A DNA stretch of 64,000 nucleotides from Desulfuribacillus stibiiarsenatis. GTDB lineage: Bacteria > Bacillota > Bacilli > Desulfuribacillales > Desulfuribacillaceae. The position numbers were made by a program, and so were the translations under genes. Position 1 is the stretch's first letter. Every line of letters starts with the position of its first letter. Below, piece after piece: positions 8,478 through 19,104 of this stretch. The stretch is taken from contig NZ_MJAT01000040.1 in the NCBI RefSeq assembly GCF_001742305.1, positions 60,844 to 124,843 of the forward strand, in the 5' to 3' direction. Under the pieces are notes generated by a model that made no database searches, was not told the DNA's origin, and was given only the letters and a program-made list of their open reading frames with translations.

Positions 8478-9449
8478 ATGGAGCCATTTCAAAGACATAG
8501 AAGATTGCGTAATACTGCAAATTTACGTAGTCTAGTAAGAGAAACGATTGTAACAGTAGATGATTTGATGTATCCGATCTTTCTAGTGCATGGTGAGAAG
8601 CAGAAGAATGAAGTGCCTTCTATGCCAGGAGTATTCCATCTATCGATTGATATGCTGGAACAGGAAATACAAGAGTTAGAGAGCTTAGCGATTAAATCTG
8701 TCATCCTATTTGGTTTGCCAAAGACGAAGGATGAATTAAGCTCTGAGGCGTATGCGGAAGATGGTATTGTACAACAAGGGATACGCAAGTTTAAGGAACT
8801 ATCACCTGAAATTGTTGTTGCTACAGATGTGTGTTTATGCCAGTATAATCCTCTAGGACATTGCGGAATTGTAGAGAATAGTTATGTTACCAATGATAAG
8901 ACATTAGAGCTTTTAGCGAAGGTAGCTGTTTCTCATGCGAAGGCTGGCGCTGACATTGTGGCTCCGTCTGATATGATGGACGGCCGCATTTACGCTCTAC
9001 GTCAAGCATTGAACGAGAATGGTTTTGAAAATACACCAATTATGTCTTATGCAGTGAAATATGCTTCCGCATTCTATGGTCCATTCCGTGATGCTGCAGA
9101 TTCTAAGCCGCAATTTGGCGATCGCAAGACATACCAAATGGATCCGGCGAATCTTCGTGAAGCGCTTCGTGAAGCGGCAAGTGACGTAGCAGAGGGCGCA
9201 GATTTCTTAATGGTAAAGCCAGCACTTGCGTACTTAGATATTATCCGTGAGTTAAAGATGAACTTTGATTTGCCGATTGCTGCCTATAACGTTAGCGGCG
9301 AGTATTCGATGATTAAAGCTGCTGCGCAAAATGGATGGATTGATGAACAAGCAGTAGTGCTAGAAATGCTATTAGGTATGAAACGTGCTGGGTCAGATAT
9401 TATTTTAACGTATTTTGCAAAAGACGTAGCGAGATGGTTAAAAGGTTAG
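8478..9449 (+). CDS. hemB: Delta-aminolevulinic acid dehydratase (porphobilinogen synthase)
   Basis: Condenses two 5-aminolevulinate molecules to porphobilinogen. Length 323 is standard. The catalytic lysines are seen in MSYAVKYASAFYGP and FLMVKPALAYLD. The cysteine-rich metal site DVCLCQYNPLGHCG indicates a zinc-type enzyme. The N-terminal FQRHRRLRNTANLRSLVRE is characteristic. A TGGAGG ribosome site lies 8 nt before ATG 8478. It follows the cobA/hemD fusion after a 70-nt gap in which I see no terminator, so it is part of the same operon. Confidence 0.97.
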   Translation: MEPFQRHRRLRNTANLRSLVRETIVTVDDLMYPIFLVHGEKQKNEVPSMPGVFHLSIDMLEQEIQELESLAIKSVILFGLPKTKDELSSEAYAEDGIVQQGIRKFKELSPEIVVATDVCLCQYNPLGHCGIVENSYVTNDKTLELLAKVAVSHAKAGADIVAPSDMMDGRIYALRQALNENGFENTPIMSYAVKYASAFYGPFRDAADSKPQFGDRKTYQMDPANLREALREAASDVAEGADFLMVKPALAYLDIIRELKMNFDLPIAAYNVSGEYSMIKAAAQNGWIDEQAVVLEMLLGMKRAGSDIILTYFAKDVARWLKG

Positions 9450-9467
9450 TACATTAGGAGTGAAACG

Positions 9468-10508
9468 ATGGATTTACAATTAGATCAGACAAATAAAAAG
9501 CTATTAAATCTGTTACAATCACATTTTCCATTAGTAGAGCAACCTTTTCAGGAACTTGCAAATCTACTTGAAATTCAAGAACAAGAGGTTATGGAACGCA
9601 TTGAGCAACTAAAGAAGGATAAAGTGATACGTCAGATTTCTGCTATTTTTGATACGAAGAGCTTAGGATATCAGTCTAGCTTAGTGGCAGCTAAGGTAAA
9701 GCCTGACCATTTAGAGAAAGCTGCGGAGATTATTAACCAACATCCAGGGGTAAGTCATAACTATGAGCGTGCCCATGAGTTCAATTTATGGTTCACGATT
9801 GCTATCCCTCCCAATAGCAATATTGGTTTAGAGCAATCGGTAGAGCTATTAGGAGAGCTAGCCGGGGTTGATTCGATTCGCTTGTTACCGACGTTAAAGC
9901 TGTTCAAAATCGGTGTCAAGCTGGACCTTGAGAGTGATGGCGGAACGAGCATGAGTGATGAGCCAGTATACAACCATCAATCAGCTCCGCAGAACTATCA
10001 GTTATCCGATTTAGAGATTCAACTGGTTCGAGAATTACAAGAAAACTTACACGTCACTACTCGACCATTTGATGCAATAGCTGACCGTTTAGGAATATCA
10101 GTAGCGGATATAGTCGGGCATTTACAGAACTTTAAAGCTACTGGCCTGATGAGAAGATTCGCGGCGGTATTACACCATCGCACAGCTGGCTTCCAAGTGA
10201 ACACTATGGGAGTTTGGGCTGCACCAGAAGATCGCATTGATGAGGTTGGCGAAACACTTGCGAAGTTTTCTTCTGTAAGCCACTGCTATCGAAGACCGAG
10301 CTATCCAGATTGGCCATTTAATGTGTTTACAATGATTCATGGTCGTGACAAAGAAGATTGTGAGAACATACTAACTGAAATGGCAGCACAAGTGCATATT
10401 GATAAGCGTGACGCTTTATATTCAGTGCGCGAATTCAAAAAAATTCGTGTAAAATACTTCACGCCTGAAATTGAAGCATGGGAAGAAGTGCATAGGAGGG
10501 TTAAGTAA
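9468..10508 (+). CDS. ahbAB: Siroheme decarboxylase, AhbA and AhbB halves fused
   Basis: Predicted to remove two acetate carboxyls from siroheme, giving 12,18-didecarboxysiroheme for heme synthesis (Ahb route) or for heme d1. The 346 residues form two Lrp/AsnC-like units. Each starts with a winged helix (about 8-60 and 180-232) and is followed by an alpha-beta effector-type domain. The first half carries the AhbA/NirD-type HNYERAHEFNLWFT, the second the AhbB/NirL-type CYRRPSYPDWPFNVFTMI. Usually these are two separate subunits. Lrp-like transcription factor is the naive call, but these motifs and the operon (sirC, cobA/hemD, hemL) argue for the enzyme. Its stop directly abuts the hemL start. 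Confidence 0.9.
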   Translation: MDLQLDQTNKKLLNLLQSHFPLVEQPFQELANLLEIQEQEVMERIEQLKKDKVIRQISAIFDTKSLGYQSSLVAAKVKPDHLEKAAEIINQHPGVSHNYERAHEFNLWFTIAIPPNSNIGLEQSVELLGELAGVDSIRLLPTLKLFKIGVKLDLESDGGTSMSDEPVYNHQSAPQNYQLSDLEIQLVRELQENLHVTTRPFDAIADRLGISVADIVGHLQNFKATGLMRRFAAVLHHRTAGFQVNTMGVWAAPEDRIDEVGETLAKFSSVSHCYRRPSYPDWPFNVFTMIHGRDKEDCENILTEMAAQVHIDKRDALYSVREFKKIRVKYFTPEIEAWEEVHRRVK

Positions 10509-11798
10509 ATGAATCGTCCAAATTCAGCGAAAGCTTTTGAAGAAGCAAAAAAAGTGATTCCAGGTGGGGTTAATAGCCCTGTACGTGCGTTCCGTGCGAT
10601 TGGAACTCATCCAGTGTTTGTAAAAGAAGGCCATGGTTCGAAGTTTACAGATATTGATGGCAAGCAGTACATTGACTATGTAGGTTCTTGGGGTCCACTG
10701 ATTCATGGTCATGCCCACCCGGAAGTAATTGATGCAATCCGTGACTATGCAGGTAGAGGTACTAGTTATGGGGCACCAACAGAGCTTGAGACAGAAATGG
10801 CAAAAATGGTAATAGACATTTTACCTTCTGTGGAAATGGTACGATTTGTGAGCTCAGGAACTGAAGCGACAATGAGTGCACTTCGTCTTGCTCGTGGGTA
10901 TACAAAGCGCAATAAAATTCTGAAGTTTGAAGGCTGCTTCCATGGGCATGCAGACAGCTTATTAATTAAAGCAGGGTCGGGTGTTGCTACACTCGGATTA
11001 CCAGATAGTCCTGGAGTGCCTGAGAGTATTGCTGCACACACGTTGACTGTACCTTACAACGATCAAGAGAGCTTACAGCTTGCTTTTGAGAAGTTTGGCG
11101 AAGATATTGCTGCTGTAATTCTAGAGCCAGTGGCAGGCAACATGGGACTAGTTACACCAAAGCCTGGATATTTAGAATTTATCCGCAAAATCACGAAGGA
11201 ATATGGCGCGCTACTTATATTTGATGAAGTAATGAGCGGATTCCGTGTTCATTACCGTGGTGCACAGGCGTTATATAATATCGACCCAGATTTAACTTGC
11301 TTAGGGAAAGTAATTGGTGGTGGCCTTCCAGTAGGAGCGTATGCTGGAAAACGTGAAATCATGGAGAACATAGCACCTGCTGGTTCTATCTATCAAGCGG
11401 GGACGTTATCAGGAAATCCATTGGCGATGATTGCTGGTTATACGACATTAAAGTTATTAGGCCAACCAGGCGTCTTCGAAGAATTAGAAAGACAAACAAT
11501 TAAACTAGCGAATGGTATCAAGAAAAATGCAGAAGATCTAGGTATTCCACATTATTCGAACCAAGTCGGCTCGATGTTCTGCTTATACTTCAATGAGCAT
11601 GAGGTAACGGATTATCAAATGGCAACGAAGTCAGATACGGCTCGTTTTGCAGAATATTATCGATATTTATTAGAAGAAGGCGTGTATATAGCACCTTCTC
11701 AGTATGAATCATGCTTTATGTCGACAGTACATACAGACGAAGATATCGCGAAGACGATTGAAGCAACATATAACGCGATGAAAAAGACCATCAAATAG
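10509..11798 (+). CDS. hemL: Glutamate-1-semialdehyde 2,1-aminomutase
   Basis: PLP enzyme turning glutamate-1-semialdehyde into 5-aminolevulinate. The 429-residue length is normal. Visible are [20 protein letters not shown] at the start, [16 protein letters not shown], the PLP-contacting [10 protein letters not shown] and the Schiff-base lysine in [21 protein letters not shown] 10509 begins on the base after the ahbAB stop, with AGGAGGGTTAAGTAA in front. It is the last gene of the operon and is followed by a strong terminator. Having hemA, hemL, hemB, hemC and hemD together gives a complete route to uroporphyrinogen III. Confidence 0.97.
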   Translation: MNRPNSAKAFEEAKKVIPGGVNSPVRAFRAIGTHPVFVKEGHGSKFTDIDGKQYIDYVGSWGPLIHGHAHPEVIDAIRDYAGRGTSYGAPTELETEMAKMVIDILPSVEMVRFVSSGTEATMSALRLARGYTKRNKILKFEGCFHGHADSLLIKAGSGVATLGLPDSPGVPESIAAHTLTVPYNDQESLQLAFEKFGEDIAAVILEPVAGNMGLVTPKPGYLEFIRKITKEYGALLIFDEVMSGFRVHYRGAQALYNIDPDLTCLGKVIGGGLPVGAYAGKREIMENIAPAGSIYQAGTLSGNPLAMIAGYTTLKLLGQPGVFEELERQTIKLANGIKKNAEDLGIPHYSNQVGSMFCLYFNEHEVTDYQMATKSDTARFAEYYRYLLEEGVYIAPSQYESCFMSTVHTDEDIAKTIEATYNAMKKTIK

Positions 11799-11859
11799 CT
11801 TATTAAATAGACCATCATATAGAAATCAACACAACTGAAGAATCGAAAAATGTCCTTTA

Positions 11860-11890
11860 AAATACCGCCGAAAAAAATCGGCGGTATTTT
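11860..11890 (+). terminator. Terminator of the hem operon
   Basis: A 12-nt GC-rich arm (AAATACCGCCGA) pairs with TCGGCGGTATTT across an A6 loop and continues into U residues. Confidence 0.9.
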
Positions 11891-11962
11891 TACTGCTTTT
11901 CCTTCATATACTTTAGCGATTGTTATAAGTATATTTTTTTATATTTCGGAGGTGTGGCAGGA

Positions 11963-13408
11963 ATGAGTTTGAATGTTTTTGAGATTCAATTTAGAGATGA
12001 AATGGAAGTTATCGGTTTAGGTGTAGATTCAATTACTGAAATAGATTTAATTCCAAAAGTTGAGATCAGAGAAACAGATAACATGTATTCTTTGACAGGA
12101 ATGATCTTACTAAAAGGAAAATATAAGCCAAAGAAAAAAGCTACAGAAACCGATATCCAACAAGGGCTAAGTCAGCCTTGGGTTCCACAGGCTGAACCAG
12201 AGTTACAGAAGTTAGAAAAGACCTTCCCAATACGAGTGATGATTCCGGCGGATCGTGTAGAAGTAGAAGATGACATTAATATCTATTTGAATGATCTGAC
12301 GTATGAGATGAGAAGTGAGAACTTATTAAGCGTCAGTTGCATCATTGTTCTGGAAGGGATTACACCAGAACCAAAGCCTTCTTCCCAAGTGAATGTAGTA
12401 GAAGACGCGTTTGGTCAAGAGTCGTTGAATCACAGTGGATCAGAAGAAGCTGCGACAGTAGCAAGTGATCCATATAATTACCAGAGTCCTTGGTCGCAAG
12501 ACTACACAACACCCGGCTATGCAACTCAAAGTCAAATGTATCCTTGGCTTGAAGATAATAGCCCAAATAATCCGTTCGATCCGTATCAAGCGGAAACGAC
12601 GTCAGCCAATCCTTATGAGCAATATCAATATCAGTTTAATGATCAAGAAATGCAAAACTATATGCAAGATATGATGAAAGAATTCAAACAGTACCCACAA
12701 GCAGCGCAAGGCGCGAATTTTGACCAAGATTACTATAGAGAGCAACAAAGGATTCAGCAAGAACAAGAGTGGCTAGCGCAACAGCAGCATTTACAAGCGT
12801 TAGAGGAAGCAAGGGAGACTCAAGCAGCTCTGCTTGCACAAAAGGTGCAACAACAATCACCAGTCGCAGATTGGTCAGCGGCGCAAGCACTTCAACAACC
12901 AGAACCTACACAACAACCAGATCCAGAACCACAAGTTCAACCCGTGCAAACGCAGCCTATACAACAACCACAACCTGTGCAAGAACAACAAGCCGTTGAA
13001 GAAGTAGAAGAAAGTTTTGAAGCGGAACAAGAGCAACAATTGGAAACGATTGAAAGAACAGAGGAGCAAGTCCGAACGGAACCTGACATTGGTGATATGC
13101 CTGTTAGAATCAAATTGAATTTCACAGATTCTACTAAAAAAGAAGCACAGACGAAGGAAGCAGTAAAAGAGCAAACGGAACAGAAGGAACAGACAGATGC
13201 AAGTGAGAAGCAGAGCTGGTGGAAAACATGGCACAACACCGAAGAGCGCTTTACGCCAATTCGCTACTATATCATGAAAGAGAACGATGATATTAATAGC
13301 ATCGTAGAACAATATAATATCAGTCGATTAGAGTTAATTAGTGCCAATAAAAATTTAGAAGATGGCCAGTGGCGCAAAGGTACACGCATCCGTATACCAG
13401 TAAAATAA
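11963..13408 (+). CDS. spoVID: Spore coat assembly protein SpoVID-like, with C-terminal LysM
   Basis: Likely morphogenetic protein that wraps the coat around the forespore. 481 residues: a folded N-terminal region (about 1-140), a long Gln/Glu/Pro-rich disordered middle (about 150-420) and a LysM domain at the end (YYIMKENDDINSIVEQYNIS ... RIRIPVK). B. subtilis SpoVID is 575 residues with the same three parts and its gene lies directly after hemL, as here, which is the main support for the name. GGAGG at 11948-11952 fits ATG 11963; the frame is open from a GTG at 11954, which is too close to that site. A weak TTCATATA upstream hints at sigma-E control but no good -10 was found. Confidence 0.8.
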   Translation: MSLNVFEIQFRDEMEVIGLGVDSITEIDLIPKVEIRETDNMYSLTGMILLKGKYKPKKKATETDIQQGLSQPWVPQAEPELQKLEKTFPIRVMIPADRVEVEDDINIYLNDLTYEMRSENLLSVSCIIVLEGITPEPKPSSQVNVVEDAFGQESLNHSGSEEAATVASDPYNYQSPWSQDYTTPGYATQSQMYPWLEDNSPNNPFDPYQAETTSANPYEQYQYQFNDQEMQNYMQDMMKEFKQYPQAAQGANFDQDYYREQQRIQQEQEWLAQQQHLQALEEARETQAALLAQKVQQQSPVADWSAAQALQQPEPTQQPDPEPQVQPVQTQPIQQPQPVQEQQAVEEVEESFEAEQEQQLETIERTEEQVRTEPDIGDMPVRIKLNFTDSTKKEAQTKEAVKEQTEQKEQTDASEKQSWWKTWHNTEERFTPIRYYIMKENDDINSIVEQYNISRLELISANKNLEDGQWRKGTRIRIPVK

Positions 13409-13445
13409 TAGAATCATTTACTACCAGCAAAATAATACTATTACT

Positions 13446-13473
13446 AACTACCAGTTGCTTGCTGGTAGTTTTT
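13446..13473 (+). terminator. Terminator after spoVID
   Basis: AACTACCAG and CTGGTAGTT pair around a 7-nt loop and lead into TTTTTC. Confidence 0.85.
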
Positions 13474-13532
13474 CTTTCTAGGTTGATTTTTTAGGTAATA
13501 ATGTTTAAACTACTAATAGAATGTGAAACCTA

Positions 13533-13568
13533 GTACTCCTCGTCCTTTAGGCGCTCGGGAGTTTTTTT
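13533..13568 (+). terminator. Hairpin with U-tract in the valS leader
   Basis: ACTCC...GGAGT with inner CG pairs is followed by seven U residues, only 30 nt before the valS start. It could be an attenuator. No T-box consensus (AGGGTGGNACCGCG) is present in the roughly 60 nt upstream, so a classical T-box is not supported; a decayed one is possible. Confidence 0.55.
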
Positions 13569-13597
13569 CATACATCTCGTATATCGGAGGTTTTTTT

Positions 13598-16255
13598 ATG
13601 CAAGAGAATTTATATTCACAGATTCCAACGAAGTATAACCCAAAGGAAATTGAAGAAAAGACATATCAGTTCTGGCTTGATGGTAAATATTTTGAAGCGA
13701 ACAACGAGTCGGACAAGGAACCATTTACGATTGTTATACCGCCGCCAAATGTCACAGCGAATTTACATATTGGACATGCCCTTAACAATACATTACAAGA
13801 CATCCTTATCCGATGGAAGCGTATGCAAGGGTATGATGCATTATGGTTACCTGGAACAGACCATGCGGGTATTGCTACACAAAATCGTGTAGAAAATATG
13901 CTTTCACAAGAAGGGAAATCTCGTTACGATGTAGGACGCGAAGCATTTTTAGAGAAGACTTGGGAATGGAAGAATAAGTATGGCGATATTATCATTAACC
14001 AGTTAAAGAAAATGGGTTGCTCCTGCGATTGGTCAAGAGAGCGCTTCACGATGGATGAAGGTTGCTCGAAGGCAGTCCGTGAAGTATTCGTTAGACTGTA
14101 TGAAAAGGGTCTGTTATATCGAGGGAACTATATAGTTAACTGGTGCCCACGTTGTGAGACAACTCTATCAGATATTGAAGTAGAGCATGAAGATAAGCAA
14201 GGTTCATTAACACATATACGCTATCCAGTAGAAGATGGAAGTGGATTCATAACTGTTGCTACAACGCGCCCTGAAACGATGTTAGGTGACGTTGCTGTTG
14301 CTGTGCATCCAGAAGATGACAGGTATAAACACTTGATTGGCAAGAATTTAATTCTACCGTTAGTAGATCGCAAAATTCCAGTCATTGCAGATGAATATGT
14401 AGACAAGGAATTTGGTTCTGGTGCTGTGAAGATTACCCCTGCCCATGATCCGAATGACTTCGAAATTGGAGTGCGTCATAAGCTAACTCCAATTACTGTT
14501 ATGGACGAGCAAGGTAAAATGAATCACCATGCAGGGAAATTCTCTGGCCTAGACCGCTATGATGCTCGTAAACAAGTGATAGCAGAACTAAAGAGTCTAG
14601 ATTTATTAGATAAGGTAGAAGATCATAACCATGCGGTTGGTCATTGCTATCGTTGCAGTACAGTGATTGAGCCATATCTATCGGATCAATGGTTCGTGAA
14701 GATGCAACCATTGGCAGAGCCAGCAATCGATGTCGTGAAGAACGGAGACGTTCGCTTTGTTCCAGAGCGTTTCACTAAGATATATTTACACTGGATGGAG
14801 AATACACGTGACTGGTGCGTGTCAAGACAGCTATGGTGGGGACATCGTATCCCAGCTTGGTACTGCCAAGACTGTGGCGAAGTGATTGTCTCAAAAGAAA
14901 CGCCTACAACATGTCCGAAATGTAGTAGCTTTAAGTTGAATCAAGATGAAGATGTTCTTGATACATGGTTTAGCTCTGCATTATGGCCGTTTTCAACATT
15001 AGGCTGGCCAGATCAAACGGAAGACCTGAAAAAGTATTACCCAACGGATGTGTTAATCACTGGATATGACATTATTTACTTCTGGGTAGCCCGTATGATC
15101 TTTAGTGGACTAGAATTTATGGAGCAAAAGCCATTCTCTGATGTAGTGATCACTGGGCTAGTCCGTGATGCGGAAGGGCGTAAAATGTCCAAGTCCTTAG
15201 GGAACGGTGTTGACCCATTAGAAGTCATTGAGAATTATGGTGCGGATGCGATGCGCTTTATGCTAGCAACAGGCACAGCTCCTGGAAATGACCAAAGATT
15301 CCACTGGGATAAAGTAGAAAGTGCTAGAAACTTTGCGAATAAGATGTGGAATGCATCAAGATTCGTGATGATGAATCTAGGTGATTTAACATATGAGCAA
15401 GTTTCATTAGAGGGCCCATTAAGCACGTCCGACCAATGGATTTTACACAGATTGAACGAGACGGTTGAAGACTTCAATCGACTTCTTGGAAAATATGAGT
15501 TTGGCGAAGCAGGTCGTGTTCTTTATGATTTCATTTGGAGCGACTACTGCGATTGGTATATTGAACTTGCAAAGTTGACGTTAAACGGTGAAGATGTAGC
15601 TGCAAAGCATACGACAAAATCCGTATTATGCTACGTGCTAGATCAAATCTTAAAACTATTACATCCATATATGCCTTATATTACTGAGGAAATATGGCAA
15701 CATATTCCGCACCAAGGAAAAGCGCTAGTGGTAGCACCTTTCCCAGAATTTAAGCAGGAGTTAGTGTTTAAGCAAGGAGCGGAAGAAATGGCGATTCTTA
15801 TGGATACGATTCGCAATGTGCGCAATATTCGTGCGGAGATGAATGTACCATTTAGTCGCAAAATCACGTTATTATTAAAGCCAAATAGTGCAAGCTACCT
15901 GCAGGTATTTGAAACTGGTAAAGGATACATTCAGGGACTATGCAATACGGAGTCGCTTACCATCCGTCAGGATATTGAAGTACCAGAAAAAGCAATGACT
16001 GCTGTTACTTCTGGTGGACAGGTGTTCATACCTTTAGAAGGGCTCATTGACACGTCTAAGGAAATAGCTCGATTAGAGAAAGAAATGGAAAAACTACAGT
16101 TCGAAGTCGATCGCTTACAAAAGAAATTAGGCAATGAACAGTTCGTTGCAAAAGCTCCGGCACATGTTTTGGAACAAGAGAAGGAAAAGGAACAAGACTA
16201 CAAAATGAAGCTGCAAACCGTTGAGGAACGTATTGCAGAGTTAAAAAAACAGTAA
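13598..16255 (+). CDS. valS: Valyl-tRNA synthetase
   Basis: Class I aminoacyl-tRNA synthetase of 885 residues (B. subtilis enzyme about 880). It shows the HIGH signature in [14 protein letters not shown] near residue 50, the editing domain with [17 protein letters not shown], a CQDCGE/CPKC zinc-like pair, and KMSKS in [16 protein letters not shown] near residue 530. A C-terminal coiled-coil arm typical of ValRS ends the protein. ATG 13598 follows CGGAGG; the frame is open further upstream but would include a terminator hairpin. It lies between spoVID and folC as in Bacillus. Confidence 0.97.
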   Translation: MQENLYSQIPTKYNPKEIEEKTYQFWLDGKYFEANNESDKEPFTIVIPPPNVTANLHIGHALNNTLQDILIRWKRMQGYDALWLPGTDHAGIATQNRVENMLSQEGKSRYDVGREAFLEKTWEWKNKYGDIIINQLKKMGCSCDWSRERFTMDEGCSKAVREVFVRLYEKGLLYRGNYIVNWCPRCETTLSDIEVEHEDKQGSLTHIRYPVEDGSGFITVATTRPETMLGDVAVAVHPEDDRYKHLIGKNLILPLVDRKIPVIADEYVDKEFGSGAVKITPAHDPNDFEIGVRHKLTPITVMDEQGKMNHHAGKFSGLDRYDARKQVIAELKSLDLLDKVEDHNHAVGHCYRCSTVIEPYLSDQWFVKMQPLAEPAIDVVKNGDVRFVPERFTKIYLHWMENTRDWCVSRQLWWGHRIPAWYCQDCGEVIVSKETPTTCPKCSSFKLNQDEDVLDTWFSSALWPFSTLGWPDQTEDLKKYYPTDVLITGYDIIYFWVARMIFSGLEFMEQKPFSDVVITGLVRDAEGRKMSKSLGNGVDPLEVIENYGADAMRFMLATGTAPGNDQRFHWDKVESARNFANKMWNASRFVMMNLGDLTYEQVSLEGPLSTSDQWILHRLNETVEDFNRLLGKYEFGEAGRVLYDFIWSDYCDWYIELAKLTLNGEDVAAKHTTKSVLCYVLDQILKLLHPYMPYITEEIWQHIPHQGKALVVAPFPEFKQELVFKQGAEEMAILMDTIRNVRNIRAEMNVPFSRKITLLLKPNSASYLQVFETGKGYIQGLCNTESLTIRQDIEVPEKAMTAVTSGGQVFIPLEGLIDTSKEIARLEKEMEKLQFEVDRLQKKLGNEQFVAKAPAHVLEQEKEKEQDYKMKLQTVEERIAELKKQ

Positions 16256-16268
16256 GGTAGGTAGATGC

Positions 16269-17585
16269 ATGTTTCAAACACAGCAGGATGTCATCCAATG
16301 GGTACAATCATTCCAACGTTTTGGAATTAAGCCCGGTTTGTCGAGAGTCGAGTGGATGCTTGAGCAATTAGGGAATCCGGAGAAATCCTTGCAGATTATA
16401 CATGTTGCTGGCACAAACGGAAAAGGATCGACATGCAAATTTCTTGCCTGTGCTTTACGTGCGAATGGATATAAGGTAGGGCTTTTTACTTCGCCCTACC
16501 TTGATGCCTTTAATAATCGAATTGCTATTAATAATCAAGATATAAATGACGCGATGCTATGTGAAGTTGCGGAACAAGTCAAAACAGCAATCACAACTCT
16601 ACCTGTGGATGCTCTAGGGGAAGTCACTGAGTTTGAGATTATTACCGTACTCGCGTTTTTATATTACGCGATTGAGAAGGTGGATTACGTTGTATTAGAA
16701 GTCGGCCTTGGTGGACGGTTTGATGCGACAAATGTAATCATCCCACTTATTTCAGTTATCACCAATATCGGATTTGACCATATAAATATATTAGGTTCGA
16801 GCCTAGGGGAAATCGCGACAGAAAAAGCAGGTATTATCAAACGAGAGGTTCCGGTTGTGAGCGGTGTACAGCAACTGGAGGCTCAACATGTCATTTTTGA
16901 TATTAGTAATGAAAAAAAATCGAAAATATACGAATTAGGTAAAGATTTCTATAATAAAATAGTTAAGATAGATTTAAAGGAGTTAGAAATCTCCTTCACA
17001 ATGGACGGACGAGAATTTCTTGGATTACACGCTTGGAAGACAAAGCTAGTAGGTGCTTATCAGGCGAATAATCTCTCGTTAGCCCTAGCTACTTTGCAAA
17101 TTCTTTATGAATCTCACGGAGTCAGATTAAGTCCAGAAAAAACAGCCAAGGGCATTTTAGAAGCTACATGGCCGGGTCGTTTCGAGGTCATACAAACAAA
17201 TCCAATTGTTGTTATTGATGGGGCCCATAACCCAGAAGGTTTTCAAGCCCTAGCTCAGTCGCTGCAACAACAATTTGGTAATCGCAAGTACATTTGGTGT
17301 ATTGGAATTCTAGCAGATAAAGAAGTAGATGCTATGATTGGAACTATTATACCGTTAGCGAAAGAGATTATCGTAACAGAACCAGACAATGATAGAGCAG
17401 CTAAGGTGGAGTGGCTTGAGGGAAAATTGAAAGAGCATGGCGATATCAAGACTATTTCTCAACCCAATATCATGCAAGCGATTCAATTAACTCTCAGTAG
17501 GGCACAGGAAAACGATATAATATGTATAGCAGGATCGTTATATATGGTCTCGGAAGCACGGCAGTGGTGGACGAAAAAAGTGTAG
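16269..17585 (+). CDS. folC: Folylpolyglutamate synthase / dihydrofolate synthase
   Basis: Adds glutamate to (dihydro)pteroate and folates, ATP-dependent. 438 residues; Mur-ligase fold with P-loop HVAGTNGKGSTCKF near residue 40, TSPYLDAFNNRI, the EVGLGGRFDATNVI motif and the C-terminal VIDGAHNPEG. Starts 13 nt after valS, with AGGTAGG before ATG 16269, so probably cotranscribed with it, as in Bacillus. The end overlaps in frame-shifted fashion with open frame leading into murC, but the murC ribosome site lies after the folC stop. Confidence 0.95.
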   Translation: MFQTQQDVIQWVQSFQRFGIKPGLSRVEWMLEQLGNPEKSLQIIHVAGTNGKGSTCKFLACALRANGYKVGLFTSPYLDAFNNRIAINNQDINDAMLCEVAEQVKTAITTLPVDALGEVTEFEIITVLAFLYYAIEKVDYVVLEVGLGGRFDATNVIIPLISVITNIGFDHINILGSSLGEIATEKAGIIKREVPVVSGVQQLEAQHVIFDISNEKKSKIYELGKDFYNKIVKIDLKELEISFTMDGREFLGLHAWKTKLVGAYQANNLSLALATLQILYESHGVRLSPEKTAKGILEATWPGRFEVIQTNPIVVIDGAHNPEGFQALAQSLQQQFGNRKYIWCIGILADKEVDAMIGTIIPLAKEIIVTEPDNDRAAKVEWLEGKLKEHGDIKTISQPNIMQAIQLTLSRAQENDIICIAGSLYMVSEARQWWTKKV

Positions 17586-17599
17586 AGGTTGGTGAAAGA

Positions 17600-18994
17600 G
17601 TGAACAACTCTCAAAGGTTTCATTTCGTTGGAATTGGTGGCTATGGCATGAGTGCGATTGCGCGGGTAATGCTAGATTTGGGTTTCATAGTCACAGGTTC
17701 TGATGTAACACGAAAAGATTTAACAATCAATTTAGAAGAAAGAGGCGCTACCGTATATATTGGACATAGTCCGGATCATGTATTGGGAGCTGATTTTGTC
17801 GTATATTCAACTGATATACCGAAAGATAACGTAGAACTAAACGCTGCGTTAGAACACAAGATTCCTCTGATTCATCGTTCAGAAATGCTTGCGAGAATCC
17901 TCAATGAAAAAATAGGAATTACTGTTGCAGGTGCACATGGAAAGACTACAACAAGCTCCATGATCGCTTATATTATGGAAAGTGGTGGCGCAGACCCGAC
18001 CTTTGTCATTGGTGGAGAAGTCATGGGTTTAGGCAGCAATGCAAAAGCTGGCTCTAGTGATTTTGTGATAGCGGAAGCTGATGAAAGTGATGGTAGTTTC
18101 TTGAACTACTATTCGCAGATTGCAGTCATTACGAACATTGAACCTGACCATCTTGAGAATTATGATGGGAAGTTTGAGAATTTAAAAGCGGCTTACCGTA
18201 AATATATGAATCATATTAAACCTGGTGGTTGTGCAATCGTCTGCTACGAGGACACGTATCTTAAGGAAATGATTCCAGACATTAAGACGGAAGTGATTAC
18301 CTATGGATATAGTGATGAAGCAGATTACTCAATCAAAAATATTATGCAAGAAGGTCGACATATTTCATTTGACTTGTATAGTAAAAATAAATGTATTGAT
18401 AGTTTTGTGCTGAAAGTACCGGGAAAGCATAATGTGTTAAACGCAGTGGCATCAATCATTGCATGCTTAAAGGCGGGCATGTCGTTACAAGCAATTAAAG
18501 TGCAATTAGAGCGCTTTATTGGTGCAAAGCGAAGATTTACTGTGATGGGAGAGTCTAATAATATTACGATTGTTGACGATTATGCTCACCATCCAACGGA
18601 AATACAGGCGACACTTGCTGCAGCTAAAGCGAGTGGTAAGCACGTAGTAGCAATCTTCCAACCACAGCGATATACGCGCACTTTTTTCTTGTTCGATGAC
18701 TTTAGCAAAGCATTTTCTGACGCCGATGAAGTCTATGTACTTGATATCTATTCACCTGCAGGAGAGAAAAAGATTGAAGGTGTGAGTGCTGAAAAGCTAG
18801 TTTCAATGATTCGTAAGAACAGTCATGGGAATGCGCAATTCGTACCAACGAAGGAAGAAGTCATAGAGAAAATGAAGAATCAAATGAAGCCTGGGGATTT
18901 AGTACTAACCATGGGTGCAGGCGATATCTGGAAAGCATCCGTAGAGCTTGCAAATTATGTTGCAGAAGAATTTGTAGTCAAAGAAAAGAATTAA
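17600..18994 (+). CDS. murC: UDP-N-acetylmuramate--L-alanine ligase
   Basis: Joins L-alanine to UDP-MurNAc, the first amino-acid addition in peptidoglycan precursor synthesis. 464 residues: nucleotide-binding FVGIGGYGMSAIARVM at the start, P-loop VAGAHGKTTTSSMIAYIM near residue 110, AEADESDGSF, and VDDYAHHPTEIQATL in the last domain. I chose GTG 17600 because the known family begins just before HFVGIGG and AGAGG lies about 11 nt upstream; an open frame continues to 17522 inside folC without a ribosome site. It is 14 nt after folC and likely in the same transcript. Confidence 0.95.
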   Translation: MNNSQRFHFVGIGGYGMSAIARVMLDLGFIVTGSDVTRKDLTINLEERGATVYIGHSPDHVLGADFVVYSTDIPKDNVELNAALEHKIPLIHRSEMLARILNEKIGITVAGAHGKTTTSSMIAYIMESGGADPTFVIGGEVMGLGSNAKAGSSDFVIAEADESDGSFLNYYSQIAVITNIEPDHLENYDGKFENLKAAYRKYMNHIKPGGCAIVCYEDTYLKEMIPDIKTEVITYGYSDEADYSIKNIMQEGRHISFDLYSKNKCIDSFVLKVPGKHNVLNAVASIIACLKAGMSLQAIKVQLERFIGAKRRFTVMGESNNITIVDDYAHHPTEIQATLAAAKASGKHVVAIFQPQRYTRTFFLFDDFSKAFSDADEVYVLDIYSPAGEKKIEGVSAEKLVSMIRKNSHGNAQFVPTKEEVIEKMKNQMKPGDLVLTMGAGDIWKASVELANYVAEEFVVKEKN

Positions 18995-19104
18995 GTACTG
19001 TACAAACGCAAAAAAACGTTTAGAATTATTCTTAAGGCAAAAGGATTTCCACTATAGACGGCGAATCTGTATATAGAAGGATATGGGAAAGGGCGATTGA
19101 GGAT

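Noticed and set aside
9468..10508. Lrp/AsnC transcription regulator
   Set aside because: Double domain with AhbA- and AhbB-specific motifs and heme operon context fit siroheme decarboxylase better.
12875..13312. 145-codon Leu/Phe-rich minus-strand ORF
   Set aside because: Complement of the Gln/Glu-rich middle of spoVID; no domain and no start signal.
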